NCBI RefSeq assembly: GCF_000195275.1
Contig: NC_015385.1
Coordinates: 2,186,501-2,250,500, forward strand
Length of the DNA: 64,000 bases
Direction: 5' to 3'
Source: Treponema succinifaciens DSM 2489
GTDB taxonomy: Bacteria > Spirochaetota > Spirochaetia > Treponematales > Treponemataceae
Shown: positions 1 to 6,616 of the stretch, piece by piece
How positions within the stretch are numbered: position 1 is the stretch's first letter
Layout of the letters: every line of letters starts with the position of its first letter
Notes under the pieces: generated by a model
The model's input: the letters and a program-made list of their open reading frames with translations, nothing else
Database searches by the model: none
Told to the model about the DNA's origin: nothing
Translations under genes and position numbers: made by a program

Positions 1-700
1 TTACGCTGATTCTGTAGTAGTTGTTTTTATTTGTGTTTTTATGGTTCATAAAATTGTAGCCTCTAAAATCATCGGTCAGAACCGTTGCGTCTTTCTTGCA
101 TACGCTGTCAAGAATATTGAAAAGCTGCTTTCCTGTAAGTTTCTTGCCTTCTTCGTTTGGAAGTGCTACCTTTGCGAATACGTGGCTTGAACTTCTTTCT
201 TTTACACCTACAACAGGAGTTTTTTTAGTTCCACGTCCACGCTTTGAAGGCTCTGTTTCGCCGTTCATTTTTCTAGGTTTACCGCCGATATATGTTTCGT
301 CAATTTCGACCATTGCTTCAAATGCTTTTGACATATCAGTGTTTCCCATTGCAGAGCGTATCTGCTTGAGCATTCTCCACGCTGTTTTATATGTTACGCC
401 GATTTCACGCTGTAACTGCAAGCCGGAAATTCCTTTTTTAGAATTCAAAAATAAATGGATTGCATAGAACCATTTACGCAGGTCTGTTGATGACTTTTCA
501 AAGATTGTGTTTTTGAATGGTGAGAATGTATTATTGCAGTTATGGCAGTTACAAAGTTTTAGATTGTCATTTCTGTGCTGAACACGAACTTTTGAACCGC
601 AGTGAGGGCATATAAGAACATCGTTATATCTGATTTTGAGAAAGTATTTTATAACGGCTTTTTCAGTCGGAAACTTTATCATAAAATCAAAGAATGTCAT
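1..700 (-). CDS. IS1595-family (ISXO2-like) transposase, C-terminus beyond the window
   Basis: This is a DDE transposase that would mobilise the insertion sequence it lies in. The reading frame is open from the ATG at 700 to the window edge (233 codons), so the C-terminus is missing. The N-terminus has a zinc ribbon (CPHC about residues 32-35 and a second CHNC cluster about 20 residues later). The catalytic domain shows the first acidic motif VEIDETYIGG near residue 144 and a second, LTDDFRGY, near residue 216; both are typical of the IS1595/ISXO2 group. A strong AGGAGG Shine-Dalgarno lies 6 nt before the ATG. It follows the small basic protein gene at 717-917 with a 16-nt gap and is probably the last gene of a four-cistron leftward transcript. 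Whether the gene is intact cannot be judged here. Confidence 0.88.
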   Translation of the reverse strand, partial: MTFFDFMIKFPTEKAVIKYFLKIRYNDVLICPHCGSKVRVQHRNDNLKLCNCHNCNNTFSPFKNTIFEKSSTDLRKWFYAIHLFLNSKKGISGLQLQREIGVTYKTAWRMLKQIRSAMGNTDMSKAFEAMVEIDETYIGGKPRKMNGETEPSKRGRGTKKTPVVGVKERSSSHVFAKVALPNEEGKKLTGKQLFNILDSVCKKDATVLTDDFRGYNFMNHKNTNKNNYYRISV

Positions 701-716
701 ATATGCCTCCTGCTTT

Positions 717-917
717 TTAGTTTTTCAAAACAGAATCAATAATCAACCTGCTTACTGTTTTATTCTGTTCTTTTGCTTTTTGTTTTATTGCCATTTCCTC
801 AGATTCAAGGCAGGAAATGACAATCCGTCCGTTTTTATATCCTGTATTATTTGTTGTGCTTCCTTTTTTTCTGCCTGCTCCGGCTCTTGTTCCGCCGTGC
901 TGTGTTGTTTTTTCCAT
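717..917 (-). CDS. Small basic accessory protein of the IS1595 element (66 aa, ribbon-helix-helix-like)
   Basis: This gene encodes a 66-residue protein of unknown function. A glycine/arginine-rich N-terminus (GGTRAGAGRKKG, residues 8-19) is followed by a short segment reading RIVISCLESEEMAIKQKAKE and a helical tail. That pattern resembles a small ribbon-helix-helix or CopG-like DNA-binding fold. A longer frame reaches back to 1046, but the ATG at 917 has a well-placed AGGTGA site and gives the conserved-looking part alone, so I start there. The start lies 8 nt after the stop of a 25-codon micro-ORF and the stop lies 16 nt before the transposase, which suggests translational coupling. A role in regulating transposition is my inference. 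Confidence 0.6.
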   Translation of the reverse strand: MEKTTQHGGTRAGAGRKKGSTTNNTGYKNGRIVISCLESEEMAIKQKAKEQNKTVSRLIIDSVLKN

Positions 918-925
918 AAAATCAC

Positions 926-1003
926 CTACATTATAAACCTTAACGCAATATCCAAAACTTGAAGAATTAAAATTGCTATCAGTATTTTTTCCATTCTGTT
1001 CAT
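926..1003 (-). CDS. Micro-ORF 2: 25-aa hydrophobic peptide
   Basis: A 25-codon frame starts at ATG 1003 and stops with TAG at 926-928. It has a good Shine-Dalgarno (GGAG, about 8 nt upstream). The peptide begins MNRMEKILIAILILQVLD and is almost wholly hydrophobic after residue 6, as expected of a single membrane-inserting helix. It lies between a second micro-ORF upstream and the small basic IS protein downstream (8-nt gap). I do not recognise a family. It may be a genuine membrane micro-peptide or a translated leader that couples expression of the genes below; the ribosome-binding site is the main support. Confidence 0.45.
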   Translation of the reverse strand: MNRMEKILIAILILQVLDIALRFIM

Positions 1004-1037
1004 TATTGACACTCCTATATAATTTGATTATTTTTAA

Positions 1038-1072
1038 ACCGTTCATAGATATTGGCGGTATCTATGAACGGT
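1038..1072 (-). terminator. Perfect 14-bp inverted repeat between the two micro-ORFs
   Basis: The arms are ACCGTTCATAGATA-type sequences at 1038-1051 and 1059-1072, perfectly complementary with a 7-nt loop. On the minus strand the hairpin starts 6 nt after the stop of micro-ORF 1 and is followed by TTAAAAATAATC, a poor U-tract. It could be a leaky terminator or an operator separating micro-ORF 1 from the downstream IS genes. Confidence 0.5.
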
Positions 1073-1078
1073 GGAAAA

Positions 1079-1192
1079 CTAAGCAGACAGCTTAGAAACC
1101 AGGTCAAGTATGAACTTTAGAAGTTCTAGCAGAAAAACCAGCAAGGCGATTTTGTCTGCTCTTGACCACAGTTTTTTCTTTTTTCGTTTCAC
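1079..1192 (-). CDS. Micro-ORF 1: 37-aa cationic, hydrophobic peptide
   Basis: This 37-codon frame starts at GTG 1192 and stops with TAG at 1079-1081. It is preceded by a near-perfect AGGAGGT site 8 nt from the start and by a strong promoter (TTGACA, 17 nt, TATATT). The peptide starts MKRKKKKLWSRADK, then continues with a leucine-rich stretch (about residues 16-33, LLVFLLELLKFILDL) and ends KLSA. A basic head and one amphipathic or transmembrane helix are features shared with small type I toxin peptides and holin-like peptides, but I cannot assign it to a named family. A perfect hairpin follows the stop. It is the first gene of the leftward transcript that runs into the transposase. Confidence 0.6.
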   Translation of the reverse strand: MKRKKKKLWSRADKIALLVFLLELLKFILDLVSKLSA

Positions 1193-1217
1193 ATTTCTAT
1201 TACCTCCTGATGTTTAT

Positions 1218-1246
1218 AATATAATACATCTTGATTATTATGTCAA
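1218..1246 (-). promoter_or_regulatory. Promoter of the IS1595 cassette
   Basis: TTGACA (1246-1241) and TATATT (1223-1218) are separated by 17 nt. The start should fall near 1211, just before the AGGAGG site of micro-ORF 1. This is a close match to the sigma-70 consensus. Confidence 0.75.
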
Positions 1247-1310
1247 TAAAAATCAAATAAAAATGTAAAAAAAAATATGAAAATTTGTCGAATTTTATGT
1301 TATATTAAGA

Positions 1311-1664
1311 GTGTATGAGGGGATAATTCCGATAGAAAATATTCAGTTTGAGCCAGACAGCGCGATTCTTTTGGAAAGTGAAAAAATTAAAATTCAGCAG
1401 ATTGCAAAAATTCTTGAAAACTGGCCGGACAACGACATTTTAGTCACAGGACACACAGCACTTGCCGGAACAGAAAAAATGCGGAAAATCCTAAGCGAAG
1501 AAAGAGCAAGCACGGTGGCAGAATATTTAATCGGACTGAATGTGCGGGACAGATTCCACGTGTTTACCCAAGGCTTTGGAGCAGAACGCCCTGTTGCAAC
1601 AAACAGAACCGAAGAAGGAAAAGCAAGAAACCGCCGCGTTGAAATCACAATTATGGATAAATAG
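1311..1664 (+). pseudogene. Orphan OmpA-like C-terminal domain, probably a 5'-truncated gene
   Basis: The 117 residues are essentially one peptidoglycan-binding OmpA C-terminal domain: IENIQFEPDSAIL at the start, VTGHTALAG in the middle, and a terminal RNRRVEITI. In intact proteins this domain anchors an outer-membrane protein or lipoprotein to peptidoglycan. Here there is no signal peptide, no N-terminal domain, only a GTG as first possible start (1311), and no convincing ribosome-binding site. The frame stays open upstream only to a TGA at 1278-1280. The gene begins about 65 bp from the promoter side of the IS1595 cassette, so truncation by that element is a reasonable inference. A short functional periplasmic protein is unlikely without an export signal. 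Confidence 0.6.
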
Positions 1665-1733
1665 TTCAGCGGAAATTTTTAAAGCAAAAGTCTGTTGACC
1701 AATATTTCTTTTCCAATTAGACTTATAGGAATT

Positions 1734-2396
1734 ATGGACTTTGGCTTTATTCATCAAGTGATTCCTCTGTACGAAAAAGCTGCGATTCTGACTTTAAAAG
1801 CCGGACTTGCAGGAGTTGTTCTTTCGATTGCGCTTGGACTTTTTTGCGCTGTAATCCGCTACTGGAAAATTCCTGTCGCAAAAGAAATTGTAAAGACATA
1901 CACAGAACTTTCACGGAACACGCCATTGTTAATCCAGTTGTTTTTTTTGTATTTTGCTTTTCCAAAAATGGGAATAAAACTTTCTTCTGAGCAATGCGGA
2001 ATAATCGGCCTGACTTTTTTAGGCGGAAGCTATATGGCTGAAACGTTTAGAAGCTCGCTTGAAACAGTCGGAAGAGTTCAGCTTGAATCAGGAAGATGCA
2101 TCGGTCTTACGGAATTTCAGATTGTGAGATTTGTAATTCTTCCGCAGGCATTTTCAGTTTCCATACCGGGAATTTGCGCAAACACAATGTTCCTTATAAA
2201 AGAAACTTCAATGTTCAGTGCAGTCGCGCTTGCAGACCTTATGTACATTGCAAAAGATTTAATAGGACTGTATTACAAAACAGAAGAAGCTCTTTTTCTT
2301 TTGGTTGTTTCATATTTTATTTTACTTTTACCAATAACAATTTTAAGTTCATTTGCAGAAAGGAAGCTCCGCTATGCACAGTTCGGAAATGCTTGA
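1734..2396 (+). CDS. Polar amino-acid ABC transporter permease 1
   Basis: This 220-residue inner-membrane permease of the HisMQ/GlnP type forms part of a channel for a polar amino acid. It has about five hydrophobic segments, and the EAA-loop region that contacts the ATPase reads SSLETVGRVQLESGRCIGL about residues 107-125. I chose ATG 1734 because AGGA lies 4-7 nt upstream and the alternative TTG at 1695 adds 13 residues with no match to the family. The next permease overlaps its 3' end by 23 nt, so the two are translationally coupled. A possible promoter (TTGACC, 17 nt, TAGACT at 1695-1723) would start transcription almost at the ATG. The substrate is inferred from the binding protein downstream. 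Confidence 0.88.
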   Translation: MDFGFIHQVIPLYEKAAILTLKAGLAGVVLSIALGLFCAVIRYWKIPVAKEIVKTYTELSRNTPLLIQLFFLYFAFPKMGIKLSSEQCGIIGLTFLGGSYMAETFRSSLETVGRVQLESGRCIGLTEFQIVRFVILPQAFSVSIPGICANTMFLIKETSMFSAVALADLMYIAKDLIGLYYKTEEALFLLVVSYFILLLPITILSSFAERKLRYAQFGNA

Positions 2397-3078
2397 TTCA
2401 ATTATAAATTCATTCAGCGTAATTTTCATGGGGAAAAATTTTCTGCGCCTTTTGCAGGGACTTCTTGTTACAATTGAAATTGCGGCAGTTTCTGTAGTAT
2501 TTTCAATAATACTTGGATTTTTGCTCGGCGCGCTTATGACTGTAAAAATAAAACCGATTCAGATTATCTGTAAAATTTATCTTGAGTTTATGCGCATTAT
2601 GCCTCAGCTCGTTTTGCTTTTTTTGGCGTACTTCGGACTTACAAGAGCATTCGGAATTTCAATCAGCGGAGAGGCGGCGTCTGTTCTCGTGTTCACACTT
2701 TGGGGGACTGCCGAAATGGGAGACCTTGTGAGAGGTGCGCTTGAAAGCATTCCGCGTCATCAGTACGAAAGTGCAAAATCAATCGGACTTAATGAAAAGC
2801 AGATTTACATTTATGTAATTATTCCCCAGACTTTGCGCCGGCTTATTCCGCTTGCCATGAATTTAATTACAAGAATGATAAAAACAACTTCAATTGTAGT
2901 TTTTGTCGGCGTAATCGAAGTTGTAAAAATCGGTCAGCAAATAATTGACGCAAACAGACTTACAGTTCCCACAGCCGCAATCGCAGTCTATGCTGTAATT
3001 TTTTTCATGTACTTTATAGTTTGCTGGCCTCTTTCAATTCTTGCAGGAAAACTTGAAAAACGTCAGAAAGACAATTAA
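2374..3078 (+). CDS. Polar amino-acid ABC transporter permease 2
   Basis: This is the second 234-residue permease of the same transporter, expected to form a heterodimer with the preceding gene product. Hydrophobic segments occur around residues 20-45, 60-85 and 195-220, and the ATPase-coupling loop GALESIPRHQYESAKSIGL sits near residues 120-140. ATG 2374 has an AGGA element about 8 nt upstream; TTG 2353 would add seven residues and ATG 2389 would remove five. It overlaps permease 1 and is followed by the ATPase gene after 16 nt. No anomalies were seen. Confidence 0.88.
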   Translation: MHSSEMLDSIINSFSVIFMGKNFLRLLQGLLVTIEIAAVSVVFSIILGFLLGALMTVKIKPIQIICKIYLEFMRIMPQLVLLFLAYFGLTRAFGISISGEAASVLVFTLWGTAEMGDLVRGALESIPRHQYESAKSIGLNEKQIYIYVIIPQTLRRLIPLAMNLITRMIKTTSIVVFVGVIEVVKIGQQIIDANRLTVPTAAIAVYAVIFFMYFIVCWPLSILAGKLEKRQKDN

Positions 3079-3094
3079 AACTTTGGAGTAAAAA

Positions 3095-3847
3095 ATGAGC
3101 TTGCTTGAAATAAAAGACATAAAAAAAGAATTTCCAAAAGTCGGAGGAATTCTAAACGGAGTTTCGCTTGAAGTTGAACGCGGAGAAGTCGTAGTAATTC
3201 TAGGACCTTCCGGCTGCGGAAAAAGCACGCTCCTAAGATGCATAAACGGACTTGAAGAAATTCAACAAGGCGAAATTCTTTTGGACGGCGAAATAATCAG
3301 CAACAGAAAAAAGAATATGCATTTAATCCGCCAAAAAATCGGAATGGTTTTTCAAAGCTATGATTTGTTTCCGCATTTAACTGTTGAAAAAAATATTTTG
3401 CTTGGACCTGTAAAAGCGCAGGGAAGAAATCCTGATGAAGTAAAAAAAGAAGCAGTGGTTTGGCTTGAAAGAGTCGGGCTTATTGAAAAAAAAGATTCGT
3501 ATCCAAGGGAACTTTCCGGCGGCCAAAAACAGAGAGTTGCTATTGTCCGCGCGCTCTGCATGCATCCAGAAGTTCTTTTGTTCGATGAAGTTACAGCGGC
3601 TCTTGATCCGGAAATGGTGCGGGAAGTTTTGGATGTAATGGTGAATCTTGCAAAAGAAGGGCGCACAATGGTGATTGTAACCCATCAGTTGGAATTTGCC
3701 CGTGCGGTTGCAGACAGAATTGTTTTCATTGATGAAGGAAAAATTGTAGAAATATCAAAGCCGGAACAGTTTTTCAACAATCCGAAAACTGAACGCGCCA
3801 GAAAATTCCTAAAAGCCTTCATGTTTGACAAAGTAAAAAATAGGTGA
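3095..3847 (+). CDS. Polar amino-acid ABC transporter ATP-binding protein
   Basis: This is the cytoplasmic ATPase (250 aa) that powers the two adjacent permeases. Key motifs are all present: Walker A GPSGCGKST about residues 39-47, the Q-loop in MVFQSYDLFPHLT, signature LSGGQKQR about residue 143, Walker B VLLFDEVTAALD, and the switch histidine in IVTHQ. It is closest in style to the GlnQ/ArtP group. It lies 16 nt after permease 2. The binding-protein gene begins 67 nt later with a promoter of its own. Confidence 0.92.
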   Translation: MSLLEIKDIKKEFPKVGGILNGVSLEVERGEVVVILGPSGCGKSTLLRCINGLEEIQQGEILLDGEIISNRKKNMHLIRQKIGMVFQSYDLFPHLTVEKNILLGPVKAQGRNPDEVKKEAVVWLERVGLIEKKDSYPRELSGGQKQRVAIVRALCMHPEVLLFDEVTAALDPEMVREVLDVMVNLAKEGRTMVIVTHQLEFARAVADRIVFIDEGKIVEISKPEQFFNNPKTERARKFLKAFMFDKVKNR

Positions 3848-3855
3848 AATTGCGC

Positions 3856-3884
3856 TTGACACTTTCCTATCAAATAAGTATGTT
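3856..3884 (+). promoter_or_regulatory. Promoter of the binding-lipoprotein gene
   Basis: TTGACA (3856-3861) and TATGTT (3879-3884) are 17 nt apart, just downstream of the ATPase stop. It would allow the binding protein to be made in excess over the membrane components, a usual need for ABC importers. Confidence 0.7.
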
Positions 3885-3914
3885 TATTCTATCTTAAACA
3901 AAAGAGGTAGAACT

Positions 3915-4751
3915 ATGAAAACAAAAAACGGAATTATTCTTGCCACCGGAATTGCAGCAATCCTTGCTTTATTTTCAGCCTGCGTAAAAGAAAACAAAAC
4001 TTCCGCAAGAACTGTTGAGCAGATAAAGAAAAGCGGAGAAATAAAAATAGCAGTTTTCAGCGACAAAAAGCCATTTGGATATGTTGATGAATACGGCGAA
4101 TACCAAGGCTATGATGTTTACTTTGGAAACCGCATTGCAAAAGACCTCGGTGTAAAAGTAAAATATGTTCCAGTTGAAGCCGCAAGTCGTGTTGAATTTC
4201 TTGTTACAGGAAAAGTTGACATTGTTCTTGCAAACTTCACTGTAACTCCAGAACGCGCAGAAAAAGTTGACTTTGCGCTTCCGTACATGAAAGTTGCTCT
4301 TGGTGTTGTTTCCCCGGAATCTGCTCTTGTTACAAAGCCGGAAGACTTGATTGGAAAAAAACTTATAATCAGCAAAGGAACAACTGCTGAAACTTACTTT
4401 ACAAAAAATTATCCAGAAGTTGAACTTTTAAAATTCGATCAGTATGCAGAAGCCTACTCCGCCCTTCTTGACGGAAGAGGAGCTGGAATGTCAACAGACA
4501 ACACAGAAGTTCTTGCCTGGGCTTTGGAAAATCCGGGATACAAAGTCGGAATCGAAAGTCTTGGAGAACTTGACACAATTGCCGCCGCAGTTCAAAAAGG
4601 AAACACAAGCCTTCTTGAATGGATCAATAATGAAATCGTAGAACTCGGAAAAGAAAATTTTTTCCATGCTGATTATGAAGCGACTCTTCGTTCAACTTAT
4701 GGAGCAGAGTCTGACGCAGATGCTCTTGTAGTTGAAGGCGGAAAACTTTAA
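3915..4751 (+). CDS. Amino-acid-binding lipoprotein of the ABC transporter (SBP family 3)
   Basis: This 278-residue protein captures the substrate outside the inner membrane and delivers it to the permeases. The N-terminus is a lipoprotein signal peptide with lipobox LFSAC (Cys 23). The mature part matches the family 3 solute-binding fold: GEIKIAVFSDKKPFGYVDEYG about residues 41-61, NFTVTPERAEKVDFALPY in the middle, and the second-lobe motif ISKGTTAET. It resembles PEB1/Glu-Asp binding proteins, but I cannot fix the substrate from sequence. It has its own promoter and a strong rho-independent terminator, which isolates it as a monocistronic unit at the end of the operon. AGAGGT lies 7 nt before the ATG. 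Confidence 0.9.
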   Translation: MKTKNGIILATGIAAILALFSACVKENKTSARTVEQIKKSGEIKIAVFSDKKPFGYVDEYGEYQGYDVYFGNRIAKDLGVKVKYVPVEAASRVEFLVTGKVDIVLANFTVTPERAEKVDFALPYMKVALGVVSPESALVTKPEDLIGKKLIISKGTTAETYFTKNYPEVELLKFDQYAEAYSALLDGRGAGMSTDNTEVLAWALENPGYKVGIESLGELDTIAAAVQKGNTSLLEWINNEIVELGKENFFHADYEATLRSTYGAESDADALVVEGGKL

Positions 4752-4770
4752 TAAAACAAAAAGAAGCCGT

Positions 4771-4807
4771 AAAAGAGATTGCTTGCAAAAAGCAGTCTCT
4801 TTTTTTT
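4771..4807 (+). terminator. Rho-independent terminator of the binding-protein gene
   Basis: AAAGAGATTGC (4772-4782) pairs with GCAGTCTCTTT (from 4792), with one G-T pair, and runs into a tract of T to 4807. The next start codon follows one base after the T-tract. Confidence 0.85.
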
Positions 4808-4808
4808 A

Positions 4809-5231
4809 ATGAAAATTATGTGGTTAATTTTTGCAATTTTATCTTCCGTATTTGCCGCGTTAACTTCAATTCTTGCAAAAATAGGAATTGATGGCGTAAA
4901 CTCAAATCTTGCAACAGCAATAAGAACTGCGGTTGTTCTTGCGCTGTCTTGGCTCATGGTTTTTGTAACAGGCGCGCAATCCGGCATTTCCGAAATAAAC
5001 AAAAGAAACTGGATGTTTTTAATTCTTTCGGGACTTGCAACAGGAGCTTCATGGCTATGCTATTACAAGGCGCTTCAAATCGGGGAAGTTTCAAAAGTTA
5101 TTCCAATCGACAAAATGAGCGTTGTACTCACATTGATTCTTGCTTTTATTTTTCTGCATGAACAGTTCACGACAAAGACACTGGTAGGCATAATTTTTTT
5201 GACCACCGGAACAATTCTTATGATAAAATAA
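4809..5231 (+). CDS. Half-size EamA/DMT-family membrane protein
   Basis: This 140-residue protein is a single EamA unit of the drug/metabolite transporter superfamily, with about five hydrophobic helices; usual members have two units in about 300 residues. Half-size members must pair with themselves or a partner. Motifs typical of the family include GLATGASWLCYYKALQIGEVSKV (about residues 77-99) and a C-terminal FLTTGTILMI. I start at ATG 4809; the TTG at 4779 lies inside the preceding terminator stem. There is no Shine-Dalgarno, because the T-tract of the terminator ends two bases upstream, so how translation begins is unclear. The substrate is unknown. Confidence 0.75.
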   Translation: MKIMWLIFAILSSVFAALTSILAKIGIDGVNSNLATAIRTAVVLALSWLMVFVTGAQSGISEINKRNWMFLILSGLATGASWLCYYKALQIGEVSKVIPIDKMSVVLTLILAFIFLHEQFTTKTLVGIIFLTTGTILMIK

Positions 5232-5245
5232 ATTTCAAAATTTTT

Positions 5246-6229
5246 TCAGTCTTTCTGGCAATGTATAAAAGTCAGCTCGTGCTTGTTGTAATTCAAATGC
5301 ACAACTTTACTGTCTGGAATTTCTTCAAACTTTGAAATCAAATTCCAGTCAGTTTTTCCTTGCATTTTTATTGTGCAAATCATTTTTTTTGTTTTTCCGC
5401 TTTCAAGCCACATTTTTATCCATTCAAGAAGACGCTCAGGATAGCAAATCACATCGCTAAAAACCCAGTCGAATTCTCCAAGCGATTCAGGCTTCAATGT
5501 AAAAGCGTCATGTGCCAAAAATTCCACGAGCGGATTTTTCATTAACGACGGAACAAGCTCGCTTCTGTCAACTGCAAAAACTTTTGCGCCTAAATTCACA
5601 AGAACATAAGTCCAGCCGCCGGGACACGCTCCAGCTTCAAAGCATCTTGAAGAATCAGAAGGAAGTCCGCAGCCAAAAATGCTGTCTGCAACAGAAAGGC
5701 TTTCCTGAATTTTTAAATATGCGCGGCTTGGAGGATTTTCGTGATCTTCTATAAATGAAATTTTTCCGGCAGGAAGCGGACTGGAAGTTTTTGCAGAAGC
5801 AATCATCATGTTTTTGTCAAGCAAACAAAACAGCCCGATTTCTGATGCAGGAAGTTTTACAGGAAAAGTTTTGGGTTTGAAATTTATATACGGAAGTTTT
5901 TCTTGAATCAATGCGGATCTTCTAAAACAAGTTGAACTGCATGAAGCCCATGAACGCTGAATTTTTTTCAGTTCAACAGCGGCTTCTCCAATTGAATCAA
6001 ATTTCAAAATGAAAGGCTCAAGCATCGCGCTTCTACAAAAATAAGGAACTTTAAAAGTTCCGTCAGAATTTTTTGCGTTGTAGTCAGGAATATATAGAAG
6101 TTCTCCGTAAGAAACAGCATTTTCCATAGAAAAAGAAAAACGTTCTTTCAACTCGTCCTTTAAAATTCCGTCCATTTCTGGAAAAGGAAGAAACGCCACG
6201 CCTGAATTTTTTTCTATTGAAATGCTCAT
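5246..6229 (-). CDS. FtsJ-type 2'-O-ribose methyltransferase, RlmM-like
   Basis: This 327-residue protein is likely a SAM-dependent rRNA ribose methyltransferase. The SAM-binding loop EAGACPGGWTYVL lies about residues 196-208, followed by AKVFAVDRSEL, the catalytic-type SDVICYPERL, and CTIKMQGK near residue 285. The closing NYNKHELTF matches the last element of FtsJ proteins, so the K-D-K-E tetrad appears complete. The N-terminal region resembles the THUMP-like arm of RlmM, which acts on 23S C2498 in E. coli. It overlaps the PilZ gene upstream by 4 nt, so they are co-translated. The exact target nucleotide is inference. Confidence 0.8.
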   Translation of the reverse strand: MSISIEKNSGVAFLPFPEMDGILKDELKERFSFSMENAVSYGELLYIPDYNAKNSDGTFKVPYFCRSAMLEPFILKFDSIGEAAVELKKIQRSWASCSSTCFRRSALIQEKLPYINFKPKTFPVKLPASEIGLFCLLDKNMMIASAKTSSPLPAGKISFIEDHENPPSRAYLKIQESLSVADSIFGCGLPSDSSRCFEAGACPGGWTYVLVNLGAKVFAVDRSELVPSLMKNPLVEFLAHDAFTLKPESLGEFDWVFSDVICYPERLLEWIKMWLESGKTKKMICTIKMQGKTDWNLISKFEEIPDSKVVHLNYNKHELTFIHCQKD

Positions 6230-6615
6230 TCTACAAATTCCGCTTCAGGAGAAATAATCATATCTGCAAGATCAGGATTTTCTTCAGAATTTTCCTGAAG
6301 GCTGTTTATAAAGGAAGCCAACGCAGGAGAATCTGGAGAACGCAAAATCTTAAATCCAATTTCAGTTTCACTTTCGTCTTCGTTTTTCCATTTTGGAACA
6401 CAGACAAATTCAAGCGGACGTGAAAAATCCTGCCGAGAAAAAGTTATAAAAACCGTATACTCCTCTTCTGTATCTACAAAAACAGGATTTGGAAAATGCG
6501 CGCTGAATCCAGACATGCTAATATCTTCAAGGACTCCGGGCAAGGCGCAGATACGTTCGCAATCAATGCGCCCAATTTCATTAAAACGCTCTTCCCCTCT
6601 GAGTTCCTTTTTCAT
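6226..6615 (-). CDS. PilZ-domain protein
   Basis: This 129-residue cytoplasmic protein contains one PilZ domain, a binder of cyclic di-GMP. The arginine motif is represented by LRGEERFNEIGRI near the N-terminus and the second motif by DISMSGF about residues 32-38 (D/N-x-S-x-x-G). No output domain is attached. It lies one base after the ilvB stop and overlaps the methyltransferase by 4 nt, so it seems to be carried in the ilvD-ilvB transcript. A link between cyclic di-GMP and these neighbours is not obvious. Confidence 0.75.
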   Translation of the reverse strand: MKKELRGEERFNEIGRIDCERICALPGVLEDISMSGFSAHFPNPVFVDTEEEYTVFITFSRQDFSRPLEFVCVPKWKNEDESETEIGFKILRSPDSPALASFINSLQENSEENPDLADMIISPEAEFVE

Positions 6616-6616
6616 A

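Noticed and set aside
1695-1723. Promoter TTGACC-17-TAGACT before the ABC permease
   Set aside because: It would start transcription at about 1730, inside the AGGA ribosome site, so I mention it only as a possibility and not as a feature.
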